From an uncultured Caryophanales bacterium (lineage in GTDB: Bacteria; Bacillota_I; Bacilli_A; RF39; UBA660), in contig CANOYR010000014.1 of assembly GCA_947571655.1 (NCBI GenBank), positions 1-35,688 of the forward strand: a stretch of 35,688 bases of DNA. Reading direction: 5' to 3'. Of the stretch, positions 25,943 to 34,839 are shown one piece after another (the stretch's first letter is position 1; the number at the start of each line of letters is the position of its first letter). Both the position numbers and the translations under genes were made by a program. The notes under the pieces were generated by a model. It did no database searches. It saw nothing but the letters and a program-made list of their open reading frames with translations, and was not told the origin of the DNA.

Positions 25943-28069
25943 ATGGAAATGAGCGTTTTAGATTATGCATTAGATGTTGGAAAGACAGTGGACGAGATAA
26001 TAAAGCTATGCCAAAAATTAGATTTTGGGATTCAAAATGCAGATGAAATGCTAAATCAAGATCAAATCACAATACTAGATATAGAAATTCAATTAATAGA
26101 AGATACTGTGGTAGAAGAAAGTAATCCAGAAGTAGAAATTGATTCTGATGAATTTTTTGAAAAAGTAGAAAGCTTAGCAGCAGATACTAAACTAGATATA
26201 GAGCACCATAAGAAAAAAAATAAACAGAAGAAAGTAGACAAACAAGATAATAGTAAATTCCTAAAGGATAAAAAACAACTATACAAACATCGTGAAAAAC
26301 TACAGACAAATGAAAATCAAACAGATGATTCTGTGATTTTATACAAACAAAACATGACAGTAAAAGATTTAGCAGATAGTTTAGGTGTAGTATCTAGTGA
26401 ATTAATCAAAAAATTAATTGGATTAGGAATTATGGCGACAGTAAATCAATCTTTAACCTTTGAAGTTGCAGAACTATTGGTTGTAGATTATGAAAAAACT
26501 TTAAAAGAAGAATCATCAGCTGATATTTCAAATTTTGAAAAATATGAAATTATTGATAATGAAGAGAATTTACAAGAACGTCCACCAGTCGTAACAATTA
26601 TGGGGCATGTAGATCATGGAAAAACCTCATTACTAGATGCCATTAGAGAAACCAACGTTGCATTAAAAGAAGCAGGTGGCATTACACAAGCAATTGGGGC
26701 CTATCAAGTCATTTATAATGATAAAAAAATTACCTTTATAGATACACCAGGACACGAAGCCTTTACAGAAATGCGTGCAAGAGGAGCCTCTGTTACTGAT
26801 ATCGTCATCATTATTGTAGCAGCCGATGATGGAGTAATGCCACAGACCAAAGAGGCCATTGATCATGCCAAGGCAGCAGAAGTTCCCATCATTGTAGCAA
26901 TCAACAAAATGGATAAGCCAGGAGCAAATCCAGAGCGTGTTTTAACAGAATTAGCAGAATATGGAATTACCCCAGAAGAATGGGGAGGAGATACACTTGT
27001 TTGTAAAATTTCTGCTAAAACGGGTGATGGAATATCTGAATTATTAGAAAATATCCTTTTAATCAGTGAAATGTCAAGTTTAAAAGCTAATCCATCAAGG
27101 TATGCGACAGGAACTGTTATTGAATCGAAATTGGATCGACAAGTAGGAACGATTGCTACTTTACTCATTCAAAATGGAACCCTTCGTTTAGGAGATCCTA
27201 TCGTTGTAGGAACAAGTGTTGGTAAAATTAGAACTCTAAAAAATGATAGAGGACAGGATATTACAGAAGCACTACCATCGACTCCTGTAGAAATCACAGG
27301 ATTAAACCAAACACCAATGGCTGGAGATAAATTCATGGCTTTTGAAACAGAAAAACAAGCAAAACAAATTGCAGAAGAAAGATCTACTCGTCAAAAAGAA
27401 CTTACCAATAACAAACCAGGAATGACTCTAGAAGATTTATTTGGTCATATCAAAGAAGGAATTAGAGAAATTAATGTCATCATCAAATCAGATGTCAACG
27501 GAAGTAGTGAAGCTGTTAAAAATTCATTAGAAAAAATTAAAATCGAAGATGTTCGCATCAAAATTATTCGTGCTGGAGTTGGAACGATTACAGAAAGTGA
27601 TATCACATTAGCCAAAGCTTCGAATGCAATTCTAATTGGATTCAATATTCGACCAAGTGCCAAAATAAGTGATGCTGCAAAAGAAGTAGGAATCGAAATT
27701 AGAACTTATGATATTATCTACAAATTAGTAGAAGATATGGAAGCCGCAATGAAAGGAATGCTAGAACCAATTTTTGAAGAGAAAGTAACAGGAGAAGCAG
27801 GAATTCGGCAAATCTTCAAATTCTCTAAGGTTGGAAATATTGCAGGTTGTCATGTAACTGATGGTACAATCAAAAATGGAAGTAATGCGCGTTTAATTCG
27901 TGATGGAATTGTTTTATATAATGGTAAGATTAAATCTATTCAAAGAGAAAAAGACCAAGTAAAAGAAGTTTCTAAGGGAATGGATTGTGGTATTACATTA
28001 GAAAACTATCAGGATATCAAAGAAAATGATATTATTGAAGCATATGAATTAGTAGAAATTAAAAGATAA
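25943..28069 (+). CDS. infB: Translation initiation factor IF-2
   Basis: GGAGGGTGATATC precedes ATG 25943. The 708-residue product carries two small IF2-N modules (one at the N-terminus, one near 135-185), a Lys-rich linker, G1 GHVDHGKT (221-228), DTPGHEAF and NKMD, then the C-terminal domains with the ending [20 protein letters not shown]. Length matches Bacillota IF-2. It places initiator tRNA on the 30S subunit. It follows the deaminase gene by 21 bases. The usual downstream rbfA is not present. Confidence 0.97.
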   Translation: MEMSVLDYALDVGKTVDEIIKLCQKLDFGIQNADEMLNQDQITILDIEIQLIEDTVVEESNPEVEIDSDEFFEKVESLAADTKLDIEHHKKKNKQKKVDKQDNSKFLKDKKQLYKHREKLQTNENQTDDSVILYKQNMTVKDLADSLGVVSSELIKKLIGLGIMATVNQSLTFEVAELLVVDYEKTLKEESSADISNFEKYEIIDNEENLQERPPVVTIMGHVDHGKTSLLDAIRETNVALKEAGGITQAIGAYQVIYNDKKITFIDTPGHEAFTEMRARGASVTDIVIIIVAADDGVMPQTKEAIDHAKAAEVPIIVAINKMDKPGANPERVLTELAEYGITPEEWGGDTLVCKISAKTGDGISELLENILLISEMSSLKANPSRYATGTVIESKLDRQVGTIATLLIQNGTLRLGDPIVVGTSVGKIRTLKNDRGQDITEALPSTPVEITGLNQTPMAGDKFMAFETEKQAKQIAEERSTRQKELTNNKPGMTLEDLFGHIKEGIREINVIIKSDVNGSSEAVKNSLEKIKIEDVRIKIIRAGVGTITESDITLAKASNAILIGFNIRPSAKISDAAKEVGIEIRTYDIIYKLVEDMEAAMKGMLEPIFEEKVTGEAGIRQIFKFSKVGNIAGCHVTDGTIKNGSNARLIRDGIVLYNGKIKSIQREKDQVKEVSKGMDCGITLENYQDIKENDIIEAYELVEIKR

Positions 28070-28139
28070 ATACAAAGAAATTTTTAAAAATTATATAATT
28101 TGGTAATAATAAAATGTTTACAATTCAGAGAGGTTAAAA

Positions 28140-29330
28140 ATGGATGAAATGACAGTCAAAATAATAGGAATATCTACTACAGATGAGGAAATTATTAAGA
28201 ATACTACTTTTGAAGATTTAGAATTAAATGGAGGACATTCTGCAAATATTTGTTATACTCAAAAAAGCTATGACAAAATATTGGAAGAACCTTTAGAAAA
28301 AACGCAGAAAAGAGCAGAGGATAATAAAAAAAATAGACATCATTCAGTATTTGGTCATGATCAGATACAGTTATATTTTGAAGGTATTCCCAAAATAATT
28401 GCTATGTTATTAAATAACGAAAAGGAATATAATACTTCAGAAAAGTCAGGAAGATATACAACAATGTTTGGTAGTGATGAAGAAAATATATTATATAATA
28501 AGTGGATGGTAATATTCGAGGAGGAAATTAAAAAAGCTTACCCTAATGAAGTTTATTTAACAAAGTCAATGATTCAAAAAAAAGCCAAAGAAAATGCTAG
28601 ATATTTATTATCTATTTTTATGAGAACTAAAATGAAATATACAACCAGTTTTAGACAGTTAAATTACTTATATGATTTTGCCTGTAAGATGATAGATGAA
28701 GAAACTACTCACCCAATAAAGGTGGCAATAAGACCATATTTAGAGGAATTGAAAGATACTTTATATTCTACAGGTTTTATTGTAAGTGGAATAAAAGATT
28801 ACCGCAATAGAGAGTTTTCTTTAATTCAAGAAGATAATACTTTTGATGAACATTTTAGTAGAAGCTATTCTATAAATTATGATGCTACATTTCCAGCACT
28901 TGCAGATTTACAAAGACATAGAACATTAGACTACTCTTTCTCTCTGAAAGATGAAAAGGAATTTTATATACCGCCAATAATTAGATCAAGAAGCGATTTA
29001 ATTGAGGAATGGTTAGACGATATCTCTAGTCTTTCAGAATTTCCCCAAGGACTGCTTGTTAATGTAAATGAAACAGGTAAATATGAAGATTTTATTATGA
29101 AAATGTATGAGAGAATATGTACTGCTGCTCAATTAGAAGTTATGCAAACAACAAAGATAGTATTAGACAAATATATCAATGAATTATCAAAATCAAGTAG
29201 CCTAAAGGATAAAAAAATATATGAAGAATTCTTACCATATATTCACGGGGCACGTTGTACTTTTCCTCAATTTCAATGTACTTCAGATTGTAAATTTAAA
29301 GAAGGGAAAATGTTAATTAGAAAAATTTAA
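28140..29330 (+). CDS. ThyX-like flavin-dependent thymidylate synthase, long form
   Basis: AGAGAGG precedes ATG 28140. The 396-residue product has two ThyX-like halves. The first has HHSVFGHDQIQLYFEGIPK and then SEKSGRY (100-106), matching the family pattern HxSxxEH... and SxxSxRY, but without the RHR triplet. The second has LQRHRTLDYSFS (R259-H260-R261), matching the ThyX RHR motif, and ends with a Cys-rich YIHGARCTFPQFQCTSDCKF. ThyX makes dTMP from dUMP using methylene-tetrahydrofolate and FAD; single-domain ThyX is about 220-250 residues and works as a tetramer with shared sites. The deaminase gene two genes upstream would supply dUMP. Codon use is more AT-rich (many ATA, AGA) than in infB. 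Confidence 0.75.
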   Translation: MDEMTVKIIGISTTDEEIIKNTTFEDLELNGGHSANICYTQKSYDKILEEPLEKTQKRAEDNKKNRHHSVFGHDQIQLYFEGIPKIIAMLLNNEKEYNTSEKSGRYTTMFGSDEENILYNKWMVIFEEEIKKAYPNEVYLTKSMIQKKAKENARYLLSIFMRTKMKYTTSFRQLNYLYDFACKMIDEETTHPIKVAIRPYLEELKDTLYSTGFIVSGIKDYRNREFSLIQEDNTFDEHFSRSYSINYDATFPALADLQRHRTLDYSFSLKDEKEFYIPPIIRSRSDLIEEWLDDISSLSEFPQGLLVNVNETGKYEDFIMKMYERICTAAQLEVMQTTKIVLDKYINELSKSSSLKDKKIYEEFLPYIHGARCTFPQFQCTSDCKFKEGKMLIRKI

Positions 29331-29407
29331 TTAGAAAAAGAATTATAATTTTTAATAACTATGGATAATATTAACCTCATAAAAATGTAATATCATATTA
29401 TAAAACC

Positions 29408-29431
29408 AGTCTCAAAAAATGAGACTTTTTT
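29408..29431 (+). terminator. Terminator after thyX-like gene
   Basis: AGTCTC (29408-29413) pairs with GAGACT (29421-29426) across a 7-base A-rich loop, followed by TTTTTT. Confidence 0.75.
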
Positions 29432-29777
29432 CATCTAAAATTCTTTTTCCCATTACAATAATTTCACAAAATAGAGCCATTTTAGTATAGAAAGATTTAA
29501 ATTTTTGATTTTAAAAATCATTTTTCAAAAATCTTTATCTTTTTTTGTATGATTACTTAACAATTTTTAATTACTTACTAGAAATAACTACAAAATTCTT
29601 TCCCATAATTTCCCATATTTTTCTCGCATTCTGACTATATTCTTTCTTTATACTGGAAATAAGAAAGGAAGGTGATAGGCTAAATTATAAGAGCAAAATT
29701 AAAAATGATTCTTTTCAAGTGAAATAAATTAAGAATATAAAATTACTCCTACATAAATGAAAGAAATGAGGTGATAT

Positions 29778-29807
29778 ATGAGGATAGTAGAAAAAGAAAA
29801 AAATTAA
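29778..29807 (+). CDS. Possible 9-codon leader peptide
   Basis: GAGGTGAT sits 2 bases before ATG; the frame encodes MRIVEKEKN and TAA. The spacing from the core GAGG to ATG is about 6 bases, good enough for initiation. It ends 27 bases before the response regulator. It may be a leader peptide or the decayed start of a lost gene. Confidence 0.25.
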   Translation: MRIVEKEKN

Positions 29808-29816
29808 TGTTATACT
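29808..29816 (+). promoter_or_regulatory. Possible extended -10 promoter of the response regulator
   Basis: TGTTATACT (TATACT at 29811-29816) lies 18 bases before ATG 29835. A start site near 29823 would leave only about 12 bases of leader, barely enough for the ribosome site GGTGGTGA (29823-29830). Confidence 0.35.
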
Positions 29817-29834
29817 AATTCTGGTGGTGAAATT

Positions 29835-30497
29835 ATGTACACAATATGTTTAGTAGAAGATGAATTCGATTTAGCAAATCTAATTCAAACCTATTTAGAA
29901 AAAGCAGGATATCAGGTAATAAGGTTTTCAAAAGGGAAGGAAGCACTCTCCTATATTGGCTCTTCTTGTAATCTTTGGATTCTTGATATCATGTTATCAG
30001 ATGATGTAACAGGGTATGACATTATCAAAAAAATTAGAGAAACAGATAACAAAGTACCCGTAATATTTACATCAGCAAGAGATCAAGATTTAGATAAAAT
30101 TATCGGTTTAGAATTAGGAAGTGATGATTATATCACAAAACCATACTCCCCTAAAGAACTGGTTTTAAGAGTAAATAATATCATCAAAAGAGTCTACAAG
30201 GAAACCGAAACTAATAAAATCTTCTATGAAAACATTTATAGCATTGATATAGATAAAAGAGTTGTTTTTGAAGAGAAAAAAGAAATTAAATTGACAACTT
30301 TAGAACTAGACTTATTAATACTTCTAGTATCTAATAAAAGTAAGACCTTTTCTAGAGATGAGATTTTAAACTTAATCTGGGGAGAGGATTATTTTGGAAG
30401 TGATCGGGTTGTTGATGATTTGATTCGAAGAATTCGTAAAAAAATGCCAAAATTAAATGTTTCAACAATTTATGGATATGGATACCGACTATTATGA
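29835..30497 (+). CDS. OmpR/PhoB-type response regulator
   Basis: The 220-residue product has a receiver domain (1-115) with the acidic pair E8/D9, phosphate acceptor D51 (in LWILDIML), T79 and K102, and a winged-helix DNA-binding domain (about 130-220) with TTLELDLLILL, SRDEILNLIWG and the ending TIYGYGYRLL. It would be phosphorylated by the kinase encoded next, whose start ATG overlaps its TGA stop. Targets are unknown; murC lies just downstream of the pair but has its own possible promoter. Confidence 0.95.
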   Translation: MYTICLVEDEFDLANLIQTYLEKAGYQVIRFSKGKEALSYIGSSCNLWILDIMLSDDVTGYDIIKKIRETDNKVPVIFTSARDQDLDKIIGLELGSDDYITKPYSPKELVLRVNNIIKRVYKETETNKIFYENIYSIDIDKRVVFEEKKEIKLTTLELDLLILLVSNKSKTFSRDEILNLIWGEDYFGSDRVVDDLIRRIRKKMPKLNVSTIYGYGYRLL

Positions 30498-31780
30498 GAA
30501 AATACGTTCAAAGTAAACTGAGCAGACAATTATTATTAGTCGTTGTTCTTGCCTGTTTTGTGATTCTTTTTTCTCTCGGTGTAATTCTACCAAAAAGCTT
30601 AATGCCTGTGTATGAAAAAAATTTATATAACTATTTAAAACAACCACTAGAGTTAGTATCAGAAGATATTGAAGAAAATCCAATTTCAAATGAAATTGTT
30701 TATATTTATATCTATGAAGATATGATTTCGGTAAGTGAAAATTTAAATGAAATTGTGCATTTTGCCGATATTTATAAACTGACAAATTACTTTACCGAAA
30801 AATATGGAAAATTTGTTTATAAAGCGCATTTATATTATTATTATACAAGTGATACCAAGGCAGGAAAGCGTGTTGCCTTAACTAATAACTCCTACATCAG
30901 GCAAGCACGAGAAGATGCATTACATAGTGTTTTTCCTATCGTTTTTATTACTATGTTTGTAGTTTCTCTACTTCTTGTTATTTGGTCGACACTCGTAGTA
31001 CGAAGAATTGAAAAATTAAAGAAAAAAATTGATCACATTGATGATGATACCTACAATCATCGAGTAAATGATTCTGATTTTGACGAAATTTATTCTTTAG
31101 AACAAGCATTAGAAGATATGAGACTTGGTCTAAAGAATCAAGAAGAATACAGAAATCAAATGTATCAAAATATCTCTCACGATTTTAAAACACCTCTTAC
31201 AGTAATCAAATCCTACATTGAAGCTGTAGAGGATCAAGTGGAAGATGTAAAAACAGCACTTCCAATTATCAAAGAACAAACTTTAAAATTAGAAAATAAA
31301 GTTCACTCCTTACTTTACCTAAATAAACTCGACTATATTCGTGAAAGAAATTTAATACAAATGGATGAGATTGATATAAAAAGTATTTTAAATTCTTCAA
31401 TTGAAAAATTTAAATATCACAATAAAGACTTAATATTTAAGATAACCGCAACAGGAAATAATAAATTTTATGGAAGTCATGATTCTTGGGAAACAGTAAT
31501 TGATAATATTTTAAATAATTTTATCAGATATGCAGAAAAAGAAATTAGAATTACATTAAAAAAGAATCAAGTAATTTTTTATAACGATGGTCCTAATATA
31601 AATTCAGATTTGTTGGAAGGAATTTTTATTCCTTTTAGAAAAGGGATAAAGGGAGAATTTGGACTCGGATTATCGATTGTAAAAAAAACATTAAGTTATA
31701 TGCACTATAATATTCAAGTAAAAAATCATGCAAAAAGCGGAGTATCTTTTATTATAACGAAAGAGAAAGAAACAAAATAA
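30494..31780 (+). CDS. Membrane sensor histidine kinase
   Basis: The 428-residue product has a membrane helix (12-33), an exported sensor region of about 110 residues (34-145), a second helix (146-168), a HAMP-like linker, the phospho-acceptor motif NISHDFKTPL (H229), and an ATPase domain with DNILNNFIRYA (N box) and GLGLSIVKK (G2 box). It overlaps the response regulator by 4 bases (ATGA), so they form one pair. The sensor domain shows no Cys and no named fold. The signal is unknown. Confidence 0.95.
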   Translation: MRKYVQSKLSRQLLLVVVLACFVILFSLGVILPKSLMPVYEKNLYNYLKQPLELVSEDIEENPISNEIVYIYIYEDMISVSENLNEIVHFADIYKLTNYFTEKYGKFVYKAHLYYYYTSDTKAGKRVALTNNSYIRQAREDALHSVFPIVFITMFVVSLLLVIWSTLVVRRIEKLKKKIDHIDDDTYNHRVNDSDFDEIYSLEQALEDMRLGLKNQEEYRNQMYQNISHDFKTPLTVIKSYIEAVEDQVEDVKTALPIIKEQTLKLENKVHSLLYLNKLDYIRERNLIQMDEIDIKSILNSSIEKFKYHNKDLIFKITATGNNKFYGSHDSWETVIDNILNNFIRYAEKEIRITLKKNQVIFYNDGPNINSDLLEGIFIPFRKGIKGEFGLGLSIVKKTLSYMHYNIQVKNHAKSGVSFIITKEKETK

Positions 31781-31794
31781 CTTTCTCTTTTTTT
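31760..31794 (+). terminator. Terminator after the kinase gene
   Basis: AAAGAGAAAG (31760-31769) pairs with CTTTCTCTTT (31781-31790), followed by more T. The 5' arm lies inside the last codons of the kinase gene. Confidence 0.8.
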
Positions 31795-31825
31795 GATTTT
31801 TCTTCTTTTTTAAGAAGTTCTATTG

Positions 31826-31831
31826 TATAAT
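31826..31831 (+). promoter_or_regulatory. Possible -10 element of murC
   Basis: TATAAT (in ATTGTATAATTT) lies 24 bases before ATG 31855. The region 17 bases upstream (TTCTTT) is a poor -35. Confidence 0.4.
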
Positions 31832-31854
31832 TTTAATAGAAAGAAGATGAGAAA

Positions 31855-33165
31855 ATGAGATATTACTGTATTGGAATTAAAGGAAGTGGGATGGCAACAC
31901 TTGCTTGCTTATTACACGATTTAGGAAATGAAGTTTCTGGATATGATGACATAAAAGAATGGAAATTTACAGAGGAAGGACTAAATGATAGAAAGATTGA
32001 AATTTATACAGAAGGAAATTTTATTCCCAGCAAAGATACAATAGTAACTAGCTCAAAAGCATTTAGTGAAAATCATAAAGAAATTGAGAGAATGAAAAAG
32101 TTAGGATTAGAGCTAACCGCTTACAATGAAATTTTAGGAAATTTAACGAGTCAATTTCAGACCATTTCAATTGCTGGAACACATGGAAAAACGACAACAA
32201 GTTCTCTAATTAGCCATATCTTAAACTCTACTTATGGATGTAACTATTTCATTGGAGATGGAACTGGATATGCCAAAAAAGAAAATGATTATTTTGTAAT
32301 TGAATCCGATGAATTTAATCGTCACTTTTTAGCCTATCATCCAACCTATTCAATTATTACCAATATTGAATTAGAACATACAGAATGCTATCGTGATATA
32401 GAAGATATCATTGAAGCTTTTGAAAAATTTGCGATAAATACAAAAAAAGGTTTAATTGTTTGTGGAGATAATGAAAATATTAGAAAAATAAAATTCAATA
32501 AGAAAGTTATTTATTATGGATTAAATGAGGAAAATGATATCACTGCTAAAAATATAAAATTAACCAAAGAGGGGAGTAACTTTGATGTTTATATGAAAGA
32601 AAACTTATATGGACACTTTGAAGTTCCACTATTTGGAAAACATATGATATTAAATACATTAGCGTGTATTGCAATCTGTGATAAACTAGGAGTATCTAAA
32701 GAAAAAATACATGACTTACTGACTACATTTAAAAATGCAAAACGTAGATTTGCGGAAGAAGTAATCGATGATATTGTAATTATTGATGATTATGCACATC
32801 ATCCAACTGAAATTAAAGTAACTTTAGAAGCAGCAAGACAAAAATACCCAGAAAAAGAACTAGTTGTTTTATTTAAACCAAATACCTATTCGAGAACAGC
32901 AGCATTTCCAAAAGAATTTGCCAATGCTTTAAATATGGCAGATAAAGCTTACTTAACAGAAATTGATTGTAATAGAGAAAAGAAAAGTGATTATCCAGGA
33001 ATTTCTTCTAAAATAATATTAGATAAGTTAGAAAATGGAGAAATGATTGGGGAAGACAGCATTAACAAATTAGGAAAACATAAAAATGCAGTCGTTTGTT
33101 TTATGAGTTGTGCTAGTATTGCACATTTAAAAGAGGAATATGAACACTTATTAAAACAAAAATAA
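31855..33165 (+). CDS. murC: UDP-N-acetylmuramate--L-alanine ligase MurC
   Basis: The 436-residue product has an N-terminal Rossmann-like domain (YCIGIKGSGMATLACLLHDLG), the ATP-binding motif AGTHGKTTTSS (G108-T114), IESDEFNRHFL, NIELEHTECY, and the C-terminal IIDDYAHHPTEIKVTLEAAR and FKPNTYSRT motifs. These identify MurC, which adds L-Ala to UDP-MurNAc in the cytoplasm at the start of the peptidoglycan stem peptide. It is slightly shorter than typical MurC (about 430-490). AGAAGATGAG precedes the start. No other mur gene is nearby. Confidence 0.95.
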   Translation: MRYYCIGIKGSGMATLACLLHDLGNEVSGYDDIKEWKFTEEGLNDRKIEIYTEGNFIPSKDTIVTSSKAFSENHKEIERMKKLGLELTAYNEILGNLTSQFQTISIAGTHGKTTTSSLISHILNSTYGCNYFIGDGTGYAKKENDYFVIESDEFNRHFLAYHPTYSIITNIELEHTECYRDIEDIIEAFEKFAINTKKGLIVCGDNENIRKIKFNKKVIYYGLNEENDITAKNIKLTKEGSNFDVYMKENLYGHFEVPLFGKHMILNTLACIAICDKLGVSKEKIHDLLTTFKNAKRRFAEEVIDDIVIIDDYAHHPTEIKVTLEAARQKYPEKELVVLFKPNTYSRTAAFPKEFANALNMADKAYLTEIDCNREKKSDYPGISSKIILDKLENGEMIGEDSINKLGKHKNAVVCFMSCASIAHLKEEYEHLLKQK

Positions 33166-33570
33166 CCCCTTATGATATTGAATTAATATACTTATACGAA
33201 AAAATATCAAATTAGTTAGTAAATTAAAAAAGTTTTAATCATTTGGATGAGATTTACTTTCAATATGTTGTAGTTCAAAATAATGAACTTAATCTTTATT
33301 TACAACTTCTTCAACAAACATACTAATTTAATATTATCAGTACAGCAATTTAATAAGAAAATGACAGACTATGTGAAATAAGCCATTATAATGATAGTCA
33401 AACAAATGATATAGTGATAGCATTCAAATTATGAGTAAGGTATCAAGTATTAGAAAACCTCTGGTAACTCTGATTTTATATGAATATAAAAAAACAAATA
33501 CCATATTTCAGTACAAGAGTTTTATAAACAATTTGAAAGTAGATTCCCACGGATTTAGAGAAATTATAAA
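33166..33570. other. Gene-free region with decayed coding-like stretches
   Basis: About 400 bases without a supportable gene. Short stretches read like protein (for example LDEIYFQYVVVQNNELNLYL from about 33243 on the plus strand), but none has a ribosome site or full length. I see no RNA gene or clear promoter. Confidence 0.5.
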
Positions 33571-33600
33571 AATGAAGCAAAATTGCTTCATTTTTATGAT
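33571..33600. terminator. Terminator of the collagen-like operon, possibly bidirectional
   Basis: AATGAAGCAA (33571-33580) pairs with TTGCTTCATT (33583-33592). On the minus strand it follows the stop of the gene ending at 33594 and runs into T-rich DNA. The plus strand also has a T run after it. Confidence 0.8.
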
Positions 33601-34136
33601 GAACTAATTTTTTTGACAGTGAGGCTTGCACTGGTTCCACTACCTAGGGTAACTCCAACAGCAAGTAGGGCAGATACTGCCATATCAATTACTGTATTAG
33701 CTGGTAATTGCACTAAAACACTCCCACTATAGATAGAACTAGTTCCAACAGATAAGGCCCTCGAAATAACAGTAGATGCGATATTGGTTCCATTTGCTCG
33801 AACCGCTAAGGTGAGTGTAGTACCAAGTGCTACTGATACATTGGAGTAGAAGTTTATCTCATAAACGCCACCTTGTGTTACCGTAATACTATTAGTAGAA
33901 GTATAAGTGGTATTTAGATTTGGCATGGAAACGGGAAGGGGTACTTGTGATTGAGTACCTATCCCTAGTGAAATATTACTAGAAGTATTATTATATTTTC
34001 CACCATAAGCGGCAAGTCCAGCAGTAGGTCCCGTAGGTCCTGTTGCTCCAGTTAATCCTTGTGGACCAGTAGGTCCAGATATTCCTTGTGGGCCTGTTGG
34101 CCCTTGAGGAATCACAAAATTTATTTCATAGTTCAT
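33594..34136 (-). CDS. Collagen-like protein with BclA-type C-terminal domain
   Basis: AAAGGTGA lies 6 bases before ATG on the minus strand. The 180-residue product begins NYEINFVIPQ, continues with Gly-x-y collagen repeats ([19 protein letters not shown] and further, about residues 12-40), and ends in a beta-rich domain of about 140 residues (GKYNNTSSNI..., GGVYEINFYSNVSV..., ending SLTVKKISSS). That domain resembles the TNF/C1q-like trimerising heads of BclA-type surface filaments. No signal peptide is present, as in exosporium-type collagens, which reach the surface by other means. The ORF upstream on the same strand ends 24 bases earlier, in the same frame, and the join looks like one protein. 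Confidence 0.85.
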   Translation of the reverse strand: MNYEINFVIPQGPTGPQGISGPTGPQGLTGATGPTGPTAGLAAYGGKYNNTSSNISLGIGTQSQVPLPVSMPNLNTTYTSTNSITVTQGGVYEINFYSNVSVALGTTLTLAVRANGTNIASTVISRALSVGTSSIYSGSVLVQLPANTVIDMAVSALLAVGVTLGSGTSASLTVKKISSS

Positions 34137-34160
34137 TGATTCACCTTTTTCTATATAGAT

Positions 34161-34502
34161 TTATGTAGTAGGAGTAATTGTTACACTAGCCTGTGATCCT
34201 GGAGCTCCTGTTGTAACTGTTCCAATAGAGAAAGTTGGTGCAGGTCCAGTAGGTCCAGTAGGTCCTGTTGTCCCAGCTAACCCTTGAGGTCCAGTAGGTC
34301 CAGTTGCACCCTCTAATCCTTGGGGTCCAGTAGGTCCTGTTGTCCCAGCTAACCCTTGAGGTCCAGTAGGTCCTGTTGCACCCTCTAATCCTTGAGGTCC
34401 AGTAGGTCCTGTTGCACCATTTAAACCCTTAGGTCCCGTAGGACCTAGGATATAGCATCCACTGAAAGGAGCACAATTTTGATGGCAATCCTTACAATCC
34501 AT
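34161..34502 (-). CDS. Cys-rich collagen-like protein (N-terminal part of a split filament protein?)
   Basis: AAAGGAG precedes ATG on the minus strand. The 113-residue product starts [16 protein letters not shown], a Cys-rich leader, then has 23 Gly-x-y triplets (residues 20-88), then [19 protein letters not shown] and TITPTT before TAA. In collagen-like proteins of Bacillota this last segment is usually followed by a strand ending in NFxIPxGPTGPTG; exactly that (NYEINFVIPQGPTGPQG) opens the next ORF, in the same frame. A role as a surface filament or spore/exosporium-like protein is likely, but no sporulation gene is seen here. Confidence 0.8.
   Translation of the reverse strand: MDCKDCHQNCAPFSGCYILGPTGPKGLNGATGPTGPQGLEGATGPTGPQGLAGTTGPTGPQGLEGATGPTGPQGLAGTTGPTGPTGPAPTFSIGTVTTGAPGSQASVTITPTT
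34239..34445 (-). repeat. 36-bp collagen repeats with 72-bp higher-order pattern
   Basis: Five 12-residue units follow a 9-residue start: [62 protein letters not shown] endings alternate, so the DNA also repeats at 72 bases, a sign of recent expansion. Confidence 0.9.
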
Positions 34503-34543
34503 TTTAGTTATCTCCTTTCACTTATATTCTTTTTTATAGAAAA

Positions 34544-34558
34544 CTTATTTGAAATAAG
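34544..34558. promoter_or_regulatory. Inverted repeat upstream of collagen-like operon
   Basis: CTTATTT and AAATAAG flank a single G, a perfect 7-bp palindrome about 42 bases before the minus-strand start at 34502. It may be an operator or a leader hairpin. The rest of the 337-base gap 34503-34839 is AT-rich; besides the tRNA promoter I see no other clear feature. Confidence 0.35.
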
Positions 34559-34792
34559 AAGTATAAATCTTACACTTTTTATTATTAATATAATATATGC
34601 TTTTTGACATCTAAAATATAAATGAATTTGTCCTAAATATTCTAAACTTTCAAATCATTATTAAAAATAAAAATAAAAAATGCCTTTAGTACTGAAAAAA
34701 GTAAGTAAAATTCTATTTTTTTTAGAATATTCTTTTATAAAAGGTTAAAAATATAAATAATTATTATTTTTGTAAAAAATTCAAAAACAGTA

Positions 34793-34821
34793 TTGTCAAA
34801 AAGTGGTAAAAATGCTATTAT
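34793..34821 (+). promoter_or_regulatory. Promoter of tRNA-Met
   Basis: TTGTCA (34793-34798), 17 bases, then TATTAT (34816-34821) preceded by TGC as an extended -10. The predicted start is about 12 bases before the mature tRNA. Confidence 0.75.
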
Positions 34822-34839
34822 TATATTGTTAATTTTTAT

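Larger units (their letters stand above)
29433..29834 (+). other. Gene-poor leader region before the two-component system
   Basis: These 400 bases are very AT-rich with no ordinary gene. Two strong ribosome-binding-like sites are seen: AAAGGAAGGTGAT (29664-29676), followed by no start codon, and GAGGTGAT (29768-29775), followed by a 9-codon frame. A possible -10 TATACT lies at 29649-29654. The region may hold leader elements or decayed small genes. Confidence 0.45.

Noticed and set aside
33431..33607. A 58-codon plus-strand frame starting MSKVSSIRKPL
   Set aside because: No ribosome site or promoter, and it runs through the collagen operon terminator into that gene's 3' end. It may be decayed sequence but not a supportable gene.
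34239..34445. CRISPR-like repeat array
   Set aside because: The regular repeats encode collagen Gly-x-y triplets; there are no unique spacers and no cas genes.
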